A stretch of DNA of 64,000 bases, taken from NCBI GenBank assembly GCA_010279815.1, contig QEOQ01000141.1, positions 744,001 to 808,000 on the forward strand, in the 5' to 3' direction. Positions 23,695-36,488 of this stretch are shown here, piece after piece (within the stretch, counting starts at the first letter, position 1; each line of letters opens with the position of its first letter). Under the pieces are notes generated by a model. The model was not told the origin of the DNA. It saw only the letters and a program-made list of their open reading frames with translations, and searched no databases. The translations under genes were made by a program, and so were the position numbers. Origin of the DNA: Brachionus plicatilis. Taxonomy: Eukaryota > Rotifera > Eurotatoria > Ploima > Brachionidae.

Positions 23695-24577
23695 TTCTGG
23701 ATAATTTCTGTTTATTTATTTTTTATTTTATATTTATTATTTAATTTTTTATATTTATTATTTCATTTTATATATTTATTATTCTGAAGGAGCATAAGCT
23801 CGGTACAATTATTTAATACAAAAATCTAAAAAGCTCAAAATGACTTTTAACTCAAAAATACTAATAAAAATACATATAATAGAATAATAAAAAAATTTAA
23901 ATTTATTCATAAATATGAAATCTCAAGCTAAATCTAATGAAAGCTTTCTTGTGGGCATCACTAGTAGACGCCGAACCAATTCTTGATTGCCCAATTGGTT
24001 GCTGATAAACGATAAATTTATCTAAGTTTTTTTTTAATTAAATTGTTCAATTTGTAATAAGAAAATTATTTTTCTATTATAAAAGAGATGAATTCATTAA
24101 TTTTGTAATAATTCTATTAATTATGTTAATTTTTATTTAATAAATTACATTACGTTTAAATTAGATATTGTAATAATAAACTTGTGGTAACTTTTATTAA
24201 ATTTGTTATTTAAAAATATTAAGAGTCAATCTAATTTAATTAATAAATCCAAAATCTAATCCTATCGAATTAAAAAATGTTTAAAACCATGTTTTAATGG
24301 AATTTTGTTCACTTTTTTTTATGCATGTTATATCTTTATATTATTTTCTCACAATTTATGTTCCCATTATTTCAATCTTTTAGCTTAAAATTGAATTTTT
24401 TTTTTTTAATTATATTTTTTTTTTTTTAATTTTTCGAGACTTAAAGACAATTTTGATGCACACTAAACCTCGAATATGATTTTTGCTAAACACGTTGTGT
24501 TAATTTTTGAATTATTTCGAATATTTAATTTTAAATTTAAATTATGCTTTTGATACCAACTTTGTAAAAGAACAAAA
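23695..24577. other. 5' flank of WDR89
   Basis: AT-rich non-coding sequence between the inverted-repeat element and the WDR89 start. No exon is seen. Confidence 0.35.
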
Positions 24578-25915
24578 ATGAATCTTAGTTTGGAATGCCA
24601 AGAATGGACAAATACCAACAAAGATGCTCGTTTGATCAAAACAGCCAAAAAATCAAAACAAAACAAAAATCAAGATTTATCTAATACCATTTATCTACTT
24701 CAGATAGCCCCTTCTAGGAGCTCTAACTCAAAATTAGCATGTCTCATGTCCAATCAATTCGTTAACATCTTTGACCAAAGCAGCCTCAAATTGATCCTTA
24801 AATTCAAGACTCTAGAAGAATCCTCAAAAATAGCTACAGAAATAGGATTTTATAGTAAAAATGATGACTTGGTTTTTGGCAGCTCGGACAATGGTAGCTT
24901 GAAATGCTGGGACTTGAGACAAAACCAATCAACAGAAAAACTCCACGAATGCCTCTGCTTTAAAACTGACGAGGAAAGAGAGTTTCTGTCAGCTGACATA
25001 AATCTTTCGGACAATTTCTTTATAGTAGGAACCAACAAGAATGTTGACAATGCCGTAGTTTATATATTTGATGTCCGAATGAGTGGAAGATTTGTTCATA
25101 AACTTTCTGAATCTCACAGCAATGATATAACCCAAGTTAAATTTGATCCAAGTAATGAGTCGAAATTTTGCACTGGCTCACTTGACGGACTGGTTTGCTT
25201 ATACGACCTGGAACAACAGTCAGAAAATATTGTCAAAATTCCTGTGGATAAAAACGACGAAGAGGATGAAACAGATTCGGATGAAGATCCAGACTTAATG
25301 GAGCAAGTGTTCAATGCTGGTTCATCTATTCAAAAAATTGGATACTTGTCCAGCAAGTGTTCTGGCACGGATCAGCTTTACGCAATTACGTACACTAATG
25401 ATTTATTTGTATGGGATTTACAAAGCCATGATGTTGTTCATCAATTTAAAAGCTCAAATATAGGGACTGTGGGTGTTAGTTCTGATGGAGAGCAAGATGA
25501 AGACTATTTTTTTGATTGTTTCTATATGAAACCGGACTTGATGACCATTTGCAAAGGCTATAAAAATGGAAAATTCAAACTTCTAAATTGCAGTGATTAT
25601 ATGGATGAAATTTGTTTTGAAACTGGCGGTGAAGATAGTTCCAAAAGAATGCACCGGGACATAATCAGAAGCTCATATTGGAATGGACAGAATTTTTACA
25701 CAGCAGGGGAAGATGGATTTTTGTTCAAATGGAAGTTGACTGATAAAAATTCGAAACCAATGGACTCGGATGATATTGAAAAAACAATTTCGAACAAAAG
25801 AGATTTAAAAGATGGTAGTGAATCAGAGAACGAAGAAAAAGATGCTCCAAGCAAGAGACCAAATAAAGAAAGAATACGAAAAAGAAATTTTTTTGTCAAA
25901 AAAAGAACAAAATAA
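24578..25915 (+). CDS. WDR89: WD repeat-containing protein 89
   Basis: A predicted seven-bladed beta-propeller scaffold whose cellular role is poorly defined. The single uninterrupted frame of 445 residues (human about 387) carries WD-type blades with family signatures: FGSSDNGSLKCWDLRQ, AVVYIFDVRMSGRF, SHSNDITQVKFDPSN, CTGSLDGLVCLYDLE, NDLFVWDLQSHDV and TAGEDGFLFKWKL. The SHSDDVTQVRFHPSN-like block is the best match to WDR89. An acidic loop (DEEDETDSDEDPD) and a basic C-terminal tail (KRPNKERIRKRNFFVKKRTK) extend it beyond the human length. It is intronless, unlike most neighbours. ATG 24578 is the first methionine of the frame. Confidence 0.85.
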   Translation: MNLSLECQEWTNTNKDARLIKTAKKSKQNKNQDLSNTIYLLQIAPSRSSNSKLACLMSNQFVNIFDQSSLKLILKFKTLEESSKIATEIGFYSKNDDLVFGSSDNGSLKCWDLRQNQSTEKLHECLCFKTDEEREFLSADINLSDNFFIVGTNKNVDNAVVYIFDVRMSGRFVHKLSESHSNDITQVKFDPSNESKFCTGSLDGLVCLYDLEQQSENIVKIPVDKNDEEDETDSDEDPDLMEQVFNAGSSIQKIGYLSSKCSGTDQLYAITYTNDLFVWDLQSHDVVHQFKSSNIGTVGVSSDGEQDEDYFFDCFYMKPDLMTICKGYKNGKFKLLNCSDYMDEICFETGGEDSSKRMHRDIIRSSYWNGQNFYTAGEDGFLFKWKLTDKNSKPMDSDDIEKTISNKRDLKDGSESENEEKDAPSKRPNKERIRKRNFFVKKRTK

Positions 25916-27449
25916 ATAAAAATTACAATTAAAAAGCAATTTATTTGAATTTAATTATTATTATTATTGTTATAGGGCTGATTTACTAAGTTAGATCAGT
26001 TGTTAAACATTACTCTACTTGTTGATAGATATGATATATTATGGTTATTTAATATATTATATTAATTGGTATTACTAGGCAACTATAATTAATAGCTAGG
26101 AGACGAATATTAATCAGGGATAGTATTTAAAAGGAATAGATTTTTGGTTAAATTGTGGTTCTGTTTGTATAAAATAAAACGATTTAAAACTATCCAATCT
26201 TTTCTTGATACAATGAATACAAGGAAGAAAATCACACAACAACATTATTATTGGTAACAAATTTTGTGTAAAATCTAAAAAGAAAATTATTGCCCCCCAA
26301 TTTTTTTGCTGATTCTAATTTTGCTATAATAAGTCATTTTTGGCTTTTATAATTTTATCTTAATTTTTAATTTTGAAAGCAGAAATAGAATTCGGAAATT
26401 TTTTGTGTAGAAATTGTTTGAATGGTTTTTCAATTTTTTACTTTATCTCAATGGTATTGTTTTTTACAAACGTTTAACAAAAAAAATAAAATTCTTTTAA
26501 AGTTTTACAAAATTATAAAAATAAATTTAATGGTAAAATTCAAAAACATTGAAATTTGCCACAAAATTGATCACTATTAAAGAGTAATATTGTTTATTAT
26601 TTAGCTTCTAAAAATATTTTTAAATGAGCACGAAAAAACTTCCTTTCAATTTTTAACTTATATCGTAAATATCTCTAGATTGTGCCTAGGATAACTTTAG
26701 ATTCCCAGGATTATGGTGCATTTTATTTTTTATCTTTAATTTTAAAAAAAGCACCATTGTCTAAATCAAATTTTTTCTAATATTAAATTCGATCAAACAA
26801 TTCAAATACAATTTAATTAAGAATATCAAAATTAGATTTAAAAAAAAAATTCAATATCTTATTTTCAATTTATTATAAATTTTTATTTATATTATAAATA
26901 AAAAAATTTATTTATTTGTTTATCTGTATCGAGCTAAAGCTACTTCAGATTAAAAAAGAAATTAATAAATCAGAAAAGTAAAAAAGTAAAAATTTATAAT
27001 CAATAAAAAATAAAATTATACATATTAAGTAATAATAAAATATGTAATATAATAATTTATTTTTAAATATTATATTCATTTTGACATTTATAGAATCGAA
27101 AATTTTTAAAAATTTTTTCACACAAAAAATACGCGGTGAGTGTGATTTAAATTCAAATTAAGATTAAGTGTGAGAAATTTGTGAAAGTAATACTGGGTTC
27201 GTATTAATAGTTTGTTTTTGATAAAAATTAGAATTTAAAAATAATAGCAAAAGGAAAAGTAATATTAATATTAAAACCAAAATTGTTCAAAGTTCACTAT
27301 GAGATTTAATTACTATAATATTTACATTTCATTCTCTAAAATGATCCAATCATGATTATGGAATGTCATAAATAGTTATAAAATGTTTAAGTATAAATTG
27401 TCTTGTTAATGGTCATTTTTTGATTCACTTTTTTAGTTTGATATACTAA
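25916..27449. other. Non-coding region downstream of WDR89
   Basis: AT-rich with no exon on either strand. ATTATTATTATT-type runs follow the WDR89 stop. Confidence 0.4.
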
Positions 27450-27662
27450 AACTAAAATATGATACTCCTTCCAATATTTTGCATCATGAGGCCCTGAATA
27501 AACTTAAACTTTTATCAGTCTCGAATCAAATTTGTGAATTGAGTGAAAATATGCAGCGGAAGAACTGAGTCATTCTATTCCATTGGTTACCAAACTCGTG
27601 AAAGAAAATAAAACGGGTTTTGAATCAAGATATATTCTTTTTATTCCTGAACAGGAAAGAAA
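27450..27662 (+). pseudogene. Degenerate LINE reverse-transcriptase C-terminal fragment
   Basis: The plus strand reads LKLKYDTPSNILHHEALNKL, then a frame-broken SNQICELSE, then HSIPLVTKLVKE. It matches the intact-looking stretch at about 37210-37400 (LKLKYETPSNIMHQETFNKL, SNRLFELSE, HSVPLVVRLVKE). This is a decayed copy of the same LINE family. Confidence 0.65.
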
Positions 27663-27883
27663 TTAAAAATGTAGCTCCTATCATCACCTTTTTCAGTTTA
27701 TCTTTTTAATTTTTTCTAAATTTTATTTTAATTTATTTTACGTTTATTTATTTTTATTATTATTTTTAGATTTTTGAGAAGTGTAATGTTAGCTACGAAA
27801 AAAAACTTATCATTACTCAAATTTCTTTTAAATTTTGATAAATCTTACTGTAGTTTATATAGAGTGGAATATGCCTTCTTAAA

Positions 27884-28530
27884 CTTTCTGAAACTCATAG
27901 CAATGATCTCAAGGTAAATTTATCCAAGTAATGAGTAATTTTTGGTTTTTCTCTTTTAAAAATTTCTCTTTAAAAGTCTTTCATTGTAAATTTTTCACTT
28001 AAAACTTTTCCTTTTTTTAAAGAAACAATTTTGGAAGCCAAAAAATAGAAAAAAAAATTTCTTTGTATCGCTCCGCAAATGTCATATTTCTTTAGGAAAG
28101 CTATTTGAATTAGAGATAAATTTTTGGACGAATTAACTTTATGTTTAGAGTAATTTGCTTGGCTTCTATCTTTGTACCCAACGGAATTTTAAGGTCAGAT
28201 CAGTATTTTGTGCTCATAATCCAGAAATCGGTGAAAAATTAAAAAGAAATACAATTTAATGGTTTTCTTCTTCAAAATTAAATTGTATTTTTCTAAACTT
28301 AAAAATTTTATATTTTTTTCCCTAATCGAGAGTCATACATTAATATATCTCTTTTTTAAATAACAAATTTTAGAAGAGAAAAATATAAAAAGGCTACATT
28401 TTTAAGAGGGAAAAAACATTTAAAATCAAGTACTAGTTTGCTTATATCACTTGGAACGAAAACTTAAAACTTAAATGACAAAATTTCTCTAGATAAAAAT
28501 GGCGAAACAGATGAAGATTTAAACAATTTA
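27884..28530 (+). pseudogene. Partial, decayed copy of WDR89
   Basis: Two separated blocks match WDR89 at the DNA level. 27884-27945 (AAACTTTCTGAA then CATAGCAATGAT then ATCCAAGTAATGAGT) matches about 25098-25160. 28433-28530 (GTTTGCTTATA then CTTGGAAC, then GATAAAAA then GAAACAGATGAAGA) matches about 25191-25297. Roughly 480 bases of unrelated AT-rich sequence separate them where the gene has only about 30. Frames are broken. It lies about 220 bases past the LINE fragment at 27450-27662. Confidence 0.65.
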
Positions 28531-28790
28531 GTTAAGAGAAAAATAAATTTAATAAAAAAAAAATCTTAAAAATAAAAATCCCTTTTCATAATTTAACTTT
28601 ATTTTTTTAATTTAGAATTTTTTTTGAGTTTAAAAATTCGCTATTCTCAAATTTTTAATGTTTTTTTTGTTAAAGTAATAATAATTAATGGTCAATTTTT
28701 TTGAAGACTATATTTAGCGAATAATTGCAGCATTAGCTGAATTAAGATTATTTATGGTGTTGGTATTTTTGTTGTGTTATCATCAATAAT

Positions 28791-30651
<1,861 letters not shown>

Positions 30652-32030
30652 GGCTGAATAAAATCAACACTTAAAATATCTATAATAAAAATTAAAAAAA
30701 AAAATTATTTTAGATAGTGAACAGAGGTATATCTTTTATTAGTAAAAAAAATGAAAATTATAGCCGAGCTTTAGCTTGCAATAGCTTGCTTTTTATTTTT
30801 ATATAACATTATAAAAGACTCTTTAGCAAGGTTTAGCTTTTTTTGTTGTTGTGTTCAGCGCTTGCTTAAATTTTCAATTTTAAATTAATATAAGCATTGG
30901 AATTGTTTAGCTGTGGCGTGCGTGAGTTTTTAATTTAGAAGATTATTTTAATTGACGGTAAACTTGCATTCAAGTGAGTTTGTTTGCAGGAATATTTGAA
31001 TTTTGCTAAGCGTTTTTTACACTTGGTACATGCACAAATTTTGAGTTTGGTGCAAAAGTTTGCTTTCAATTTGCTTTTTAAAATTATATTTTAGTCTAAA
31101 ACATAATTATTCGGTATTTTGGATGCTAGAACTTTTGGTATCTTTGTTCTATGAAGATTTTTTAGTAGAATATAGTTGATAGTGGAGCTGAATTATGGGC
31201 AAAGATTGTTTCTAAACGCGCACAAATTTACACACACATATACACAGCGTCGGATAGGAACAGAGAAATTTTTTTCATATCGAGTATTTTTGACTTAATA
31301 AAATTTTTTTTCAATTTATTTTAATATTTTGGCCAAGTTTGAAAGTTGTTTTCAATTTTTTTGAAGAAATTTCTGACGCTTGAAAAATATTCTACTTGAA
31401 AATTATTTTCCAAGATTCTCGAGATCATGTGTCGTTTGTTAATTTAATGCTAAATGTGTCAGTTTTTGAAATTAATGAGAAGAATGAAAAAAATTCTTCT
31501 GATACATTCTTTATGTATTTTGAATAAAGTTAATTTTTTTTTTTTTAAATAATAAGCATATTAAATCGGAAAGTTATTTTTCAAGTTAATTTGTAATCTT
31601 GGTTAACATAAAAATTGAAAGTGTAAATTAAAAATTAGGAATCCATTTTTTTATTATCATGAATACAATGTGATATTTTACAGTTTCGTGAAATTAAATG
31701 CAAACAAATGAAAAAAACTTCATAAATTCTACAAGTGAAAACTATCTTTAGATTGTCCTATTATTCAAAAGTAGTTAAAATGTAAACAGTTTAAACAAAA
31801 TTAATAAATAAAAAGATAAAAATATAATATTTATTTTAAAATAATTAATGTTTTAATTATCTGCCATTTTATTTTTTAAAATTAATTAAACAACTTTTGT
31901 TATACTTTGTTGCATTTAAAGAACTAAGTTTCAACTTGGTGATAAAAATTTACAAAATTTTTTCTCCTTTTGTTTTGTTCTTTTTTAATATAATTGATTT
32001 CTTTCCAAATTCCAAAATATTTTTGTTGAG
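30652..32030. promoter_or_regulatory. Upstream region of ATP synthase alpha
   Basis: Non-coding and AT-rich, with a short ACACACATATACACA tract near 31230. It should contain the ATP5F1A promoter. The frame at 31897-32100 is hydrophobic and AT-driven. Confidence 0.3.
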
Positions 32031-32230
32031 TCTTTCATTCCTAATTGACACTTTGAAACCTGAATTTGCAAGTGAGGCGGCGTCACACCATTTTGGTTAG
32101 ATTTTTTGGGAATATAAAGATTTCAAATGCAGATGCAGAACGATTTTTTTCTGTTTTTAGGAAGATTAAAAATTAGTTGAAGAATTCAAAGAGCCAAGAT
32201 CGACTAATGACACTCAATTTTAAGCATAGA
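32031..32230 (+). pseudogene. Relic of a hAT-family transposase C-terminus
   Basis: At about 32121-32172 the plus strand reads ISNADAERFFSVFRKIK, followed after a stop by RLMTLNFKHR. This is the conserved dimerisation motif of hAT transposases (S-N-A-D-x-E-R-x-F-S). The preceding sequence is in another frame and interrupted by a stop, so only a dead fragment remains. It is of interest because hAT-type MITEs occur elsewhere in the window. Confidence 0.55.
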
Positions 32231-32769
32231 ACCAGAGGAAGCTGATATTTTAAATGCCAATAAAATTTTAGAAATTATTTTGAAAAGTAGAAATAGACGA
32301 TTAAATGTTTTTTTTAAATATCTATATCCTTTTAAAATTAATTATTAATTAGTGAATTGTATATTTTTGTTAATAAAATAATCGTAATATTTTTGTACCC
32401 ATTAAAATCCTTCTATTAAAAAAAATAGAAGTTAATTCAAAGAAAAAAAAACCTAAAAATGACGGAAAATAGAGACTACAATGTTGAATGGTTTTCGGAC
32501 AGCTTTTTGGATTATACTTATTAAATTTTTAAATTTTAAGTTTAAAACGAATAGCTATAAATAAAATAAACGAAAAGCAGAGTCTTTTTTCGTTTCATTT
32601 TTTGTATTTTTCATTAGAAGTCACAAGTCCTAAGTCAAGTCAATTCATTGACTTTTTAAAATGAATTTAATCATTTTTCCTATTCATTTTAAACCCTTTA
32701 ATTAAAAAATGAAAAAATACAAATCAAAAATTATTATTTGTTTTATTTTAATATTAATTAGGATTCTAC
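32231..32769. other. Non-coding stretch with a hAT-MITE-like scrap
   Basis: AT-rich. Around 32617-32655, AAGTCACAAGTCCTAAGTCA resembles the interior of the CAGAGTTG MITE family, without recognisable ends. Confidence 0.3.
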
Positions 32770-32950
32770 GGTACAATTTAAAACTAACTTGTACATTTCC
32801 TTTCCTCAACTCTTTCTCAACTTTTCCTTTCCCCACTTTTCCTTTAGGAAGAGTTGAAGAAAAGGAAATGTACAAGTGCAGATCGAAATGTACAAGAAAG
32901 GAAAGAAAGGAAATGTACGAGTATGAAACAAGTTAGTTTTAATTTGTATT
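32770..32950. repeat. Nested hairpin repeat
   Basis: Outer arms ACAATTTAAAACTAACTTGT (about 32772-32791) and its near-complement AACAAGTTAGTTTTAATTTG (about 32927-32946) enclose inner arms. The inner arms are ACTTGTACATTTCCTTT then CTCAACTCTT on the left and GAAGAGTTGAAG then AAAGGAAATGTACAAGT on the right. A third GAAAGGAAATGTACGAGT copy follows. The stem is pyrimidine-rich on one strand. Confidence 0.6.
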
Positions 32951-33936
32951 GTATTTTTAAAATATTGCCAAAAATGATGCATAATTTATTTATTAATTTA
33001 AATGATCAAAGTCTCAGTATGGATCAAAGCATTTCTTTTCAGCTTAGCGATTGAATAAAATCGTGTACAAAACAAAAACATTCTAAATAAGAAATTGAAA
33101 AAAAAATTGAAAGTACAATAATCTAAAAAAAATTAATTATTTGCCTTATTAAAAATTAGTTAATTGACTAATTTCTCATTGATCTCTAGCTCAAATTTTG
33201 AATTTTTTAAAAATGTATAAAATTTGTGGTTCGAAATAAAACATTTAAGTCATTTAAGATGCATTATTATTTTTGAAGAAAATAATTTCAGATCTACTGG
33301 TTCCACTAAATTTTACAAAACCCATCTCATTTAATGCAAAATTCTTTGCAGAATTATTCCCATAGTATTCATCTCTTTTTTTGTCTCATTTATCTCAAAA
33401 TAAATAATTTATTTGACAATTTAAAATTAATTTTATTAATTTCATTTTAATCTTCAGTTGGGCAAATATTCGGCAAAAGAAACGTCATTTCTAATATATT
33501 TCTAAGCTATAATTTCTTTTTAAAAAACTTTAGAGACTGTTGAGCAAAATTTTTCTTGGAAATTATTTTTAATTCAAATTTTTAGAATTAATTCCTCTAA
33601 ACAAATGTGGAATATTAGAATTTAGTTGAACATAATTCTTGATATACGAATTCAAACTAACCTGGTTACAGCATATATTTTTTAAAAAGCGAGTGTATAT
33701 AAATAAAATTTTGAATTTTTTTTTCGTTTTCATTCAATTCTAGTTTTTTATATTTAACGACTTAAAAATGAGGCTTAAAAATATATTGCCATGGAAACAA
33801 AATTATTAAATAAATCATAAAAAAATTCAACTTTTTTATTATATTGAAAGAATTTTAAGTAATTGGAAAATATTACTCTAAATCATTTAAATATTTTAAT
33901 TAATAAATAGATAAAAAAAGTTTATTCATTATCAGG
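32951..33936. promoter_or_regulatory. 5' flank of enkurin
   Basis: AT-rich and non-coding. It must hold the ENKUR promoter; no motif is recognised. Confidence 0.3.
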
Positions 33937-34822
33937 ATGCCTTCAAACCAATATCAGCAGGAAGAGAGTATCTACAACTTGATACCCCAAGAAAAAGTCA
34001 TTCCACCAAAGCCACCAAGGTTGGTTTTTGTATTTTTTTTACACAAGTTAATGATTTAAGTCGGTTATTTTGAAGATACGAGTCAAAATTTAAAGAGACA
34101 GCAAAGGATGAGCTGAAAAAAGTAAAACAGGATCATAGAACAATGGGTTATTCTAAGGAACCAGTTCCAAAGCCAAATGAGTATTTGAAAGCCCATGAAA
34201 AAGAGCCGAAACTTCCGGACCCTCAAAAAACCGGACGTATCAACGACAAAATTAAGCCAAGTGTACCAGATCCAGTGAAAGACAGACCTCTTCTTGGAAT
34301 AAAGACAAACAAAAATTTCATTTCTCAAAACGCCGTAGACACAATAATGGCTGTTCCTAAGAAACCAGAAAAAAATTTTGTCGACACTCGAAAAGGAGAC
34401 AAATTCAAAATTGAGCCCAGTGGCCTAGAGCCGGTGTACGTCAAAAAGAAAGTAACTTTGATAGAAATTTTGGTAAATTTAAAATATCTCAGCTCATTAT
34501 TTAGACTTTTGGTACGGTTCCCACTTATATAATTGATCGAAACGAGGAGCGATCTAAAGCCAGAGCTGAATACGAGGCTTACATGCAAGAGTACTTTAAA
34601 AAGGGAGCTATGCGAACCATGTCCAACGAGGAAAGAGAAGCTATTCTACAAGGTTTAAAAAAAAATTGGGATGAATTGCATCATGCTTATCAGTCGTTGA
34701 GTGTCGTAATTGATACATTGCCGAAAAAAATGAAAAAAGAAAAAATTGAAAATGAAATGAAAGCTTTGGAAAAAGATATTGACTTGCTACAGAGACATCA
34801 AATGATTTACATTGCTGATTGA
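33937..34822 (+). CDS. ENKUR: Enkurin (ciliary TRPC-binding / microtubule inner protein)
   Basis: Enkurin binds TRPC channels and calmodulin, and lies inside ciliary doublet microtubules. Three exons (33937-34019, 34076-34451, 34505-34822) encode 258 residues (human 256). The N-terminal ESIYNLIP matches human ECIYNLIP, followed by PPKPPRYESKFK. The middle carries DRPLLGIKTNKNFISQNAVD then KKPEKNFVDTRKGDKFK. The C-terminal enkurin domain has NEERSKARAEYEAYMQEYFK, SNEEREAILQGLKKNWDELH, SLSVVIDTLPKKMKKEK and the terminal IYIAD. All introns are about 50 bases. Confidence 0.94.
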
Positions 34823-34964
34823 GTGATGGTGAAATACGCTTTGAAATATCTGTTGACTAAATAATCAGTTCTTAAAACTTTTTTATATTTTATTCGAATA
34901 AACTAATTTATATTTAATTAAATGTTTTATTTTATTTTTATTTAAATTTATTCTGTGAATGGAA

Positions 34965-35236
34965 CATAGTGTAACATTCAAAGTTGCATCAAATATCAAG
35001 ATCTGCTAAATTTGCAGAGTTTAGCAGAAATTAATCAAATTTCAATATAATCGAGCGTAGAACATTTTACAGAGATGTTGCACATCATTAGCAGAGTTTT
35101 ACAGTTGATGCAACTTTGAATGTTGCACCATTCTGTATCTGCAAAATTAATTCTAAGTTTTTAGAAAAAAAGTTATTTAATTTTTTTACACTTTGTTCTG
35201 TTCTTTTGTACTGAACTTCACAAAACCCTGAAACAA
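34965..35236 (+). repeat. Dispersed repeat, copy 2
   Basis: Inverted relative to copy 1 at 8676-8942. This copy has clear terminal inverted repeats: GTAACATTCAAAGTTGCATC near 34972 and GATGCAACTTTGAATGTTGC near 35113. AACTTCACAAAACCCTGAAA lies beyond the right arm and is also shared with copy 1. Confidence 0.65.
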
Positions 35237-35488
35237 AAATTTCTCTAAAAGTAATTCGAAGAAAAATTAATCACCGTTAATTAAATTCATCTATTTTATT
35301 TGTTTTTATGAAAGTGATTATTGAATATTTAATATCTTATTACATAGATGCCACAGTCATGCTTTAATAAGATGACATTTTTATCAAAATTAAATCAATT
35401 TCTTTAATTTTATTCATAAAATAAATATAAAAATGAATTTTCAATACAAAAATAAATTTGAAATATTTAAATTAATTTTAAAGTTTAA

Positions 35489-35634
35489 TTATTTTTTGAG
35501 GTATTCTGTGTTTTTTTTAGATAAAAACACAGAGTAATTTTCGGGAATTAAGGGCTTTTGTACTGTTTCAATAAATTCATCATCATATTTATAAAATTGT
35601 TCTGATTTAGTTTTTTTGTTCTTTTCTTTCATTT
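35489..35634 (-). CDS. Candidate terminal exon of an unrecognised gene
   Basis: A minus-strand frame follows a GGGCTAG acceptor and reads MKEKNKKTKSEQFYKYDDEF then IETVQKPLIPENYSVFLSKK and ends at 35489. The composition is more protein-like than the surroundings. Other short minus-strand frames upstream look coding: 36184-36186 start MSVSTMFAIKANVSSGHIEI; near 36020 MDDYLKLKQIRAFSINFHDY. I could not join them in phase, so this may be a small multi-exon gene or a decayed one. No family is recognised. Confidence 0.35.
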
Positions 35635-36488
35635 CTAGCCCATTAGTATTTAGATTTTATCAATGAAAAATCCCATTAATATGCAAAGGGATGAAAAAAT
35701 TTCAAAATATTTTCGGATTTAAAAAGTTTAAATTGGCACTATTTTTTCAGGCCAAGTGCTTTCTAATTCGTTTCAAGAAACAACTGGATAAACTGGAGTT
35801 GGAAGCTTTACTAAATCTTCTGTATTCATCAGTTAATAATTTCATAAACTTTGGATGCAAAATCTTGATGAAGTTTAAAACCATAATTTTTATTCAAATT
35901 TTTTTTTGACTTTTCATCAAATGTTTTTAAAAGATGGTTTTAGTTTTAACGGCAATGAGCAAGATAATCATGAAAATTGATCGAAAAAGCTCTAATTTGT
36001 TTAAGTTTTAAATAGTCATCCATTGATTTAATTTATTTAGATAGAATTTAACTTAGGCGTATCAATTTTATCTATCAGATTACAATCGATTTGGCGTCAT
36101 ATTTTTTGAACAATATTGATCAATTCAATTTCAATGTGTCCAGAGCTGACATTAGCCTTTATTGCGAACATGGTGGACACACTCATTTTTTTAAAAAAAT
36201 TAACTTTTTTTAATTAAAATTAAATTGTTTTAATCTGTAATATATTATGAATTTAAATAAATAGAATAAAAAAAAAAAGAAAAAAGTGAAGGAGAGAGAA
36301 AGGCGATTTAGTTTTTTTTTTTAAGTTTGGCTTTTTTTCTGTATTTTACATATTTAAGGAAATTTAAGGAGATGTAACCTATGTGAAATTTGGGAAATAT
36401 TTTAATAGACTCAATAAAGTCTAAATTTACATTATTAATTTATCTTTCTTTAAATAGAGAGAAATTTAAATATAGATCATTTAGTGCA
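35635..36488. other. Region with scattered short coding-like frames
   Basis: Holds the short minus-strand frames mentioned with the candidate exon at 35489-35634. An alternative plus-strand frame follows a TTTTTTCAG acceptor at about 35750 (AKCFLIRFKKQLDKLELEAL). Neither strand gives a confident gene. Confidence 0.3.

Noticed and set aside
31897..32100. Hydrophobic plus-strand frame of 67 codons.
   Set aside because: Phe/Leu-rich by base composition. Only the adjoining hAT motif in another frame is informative.
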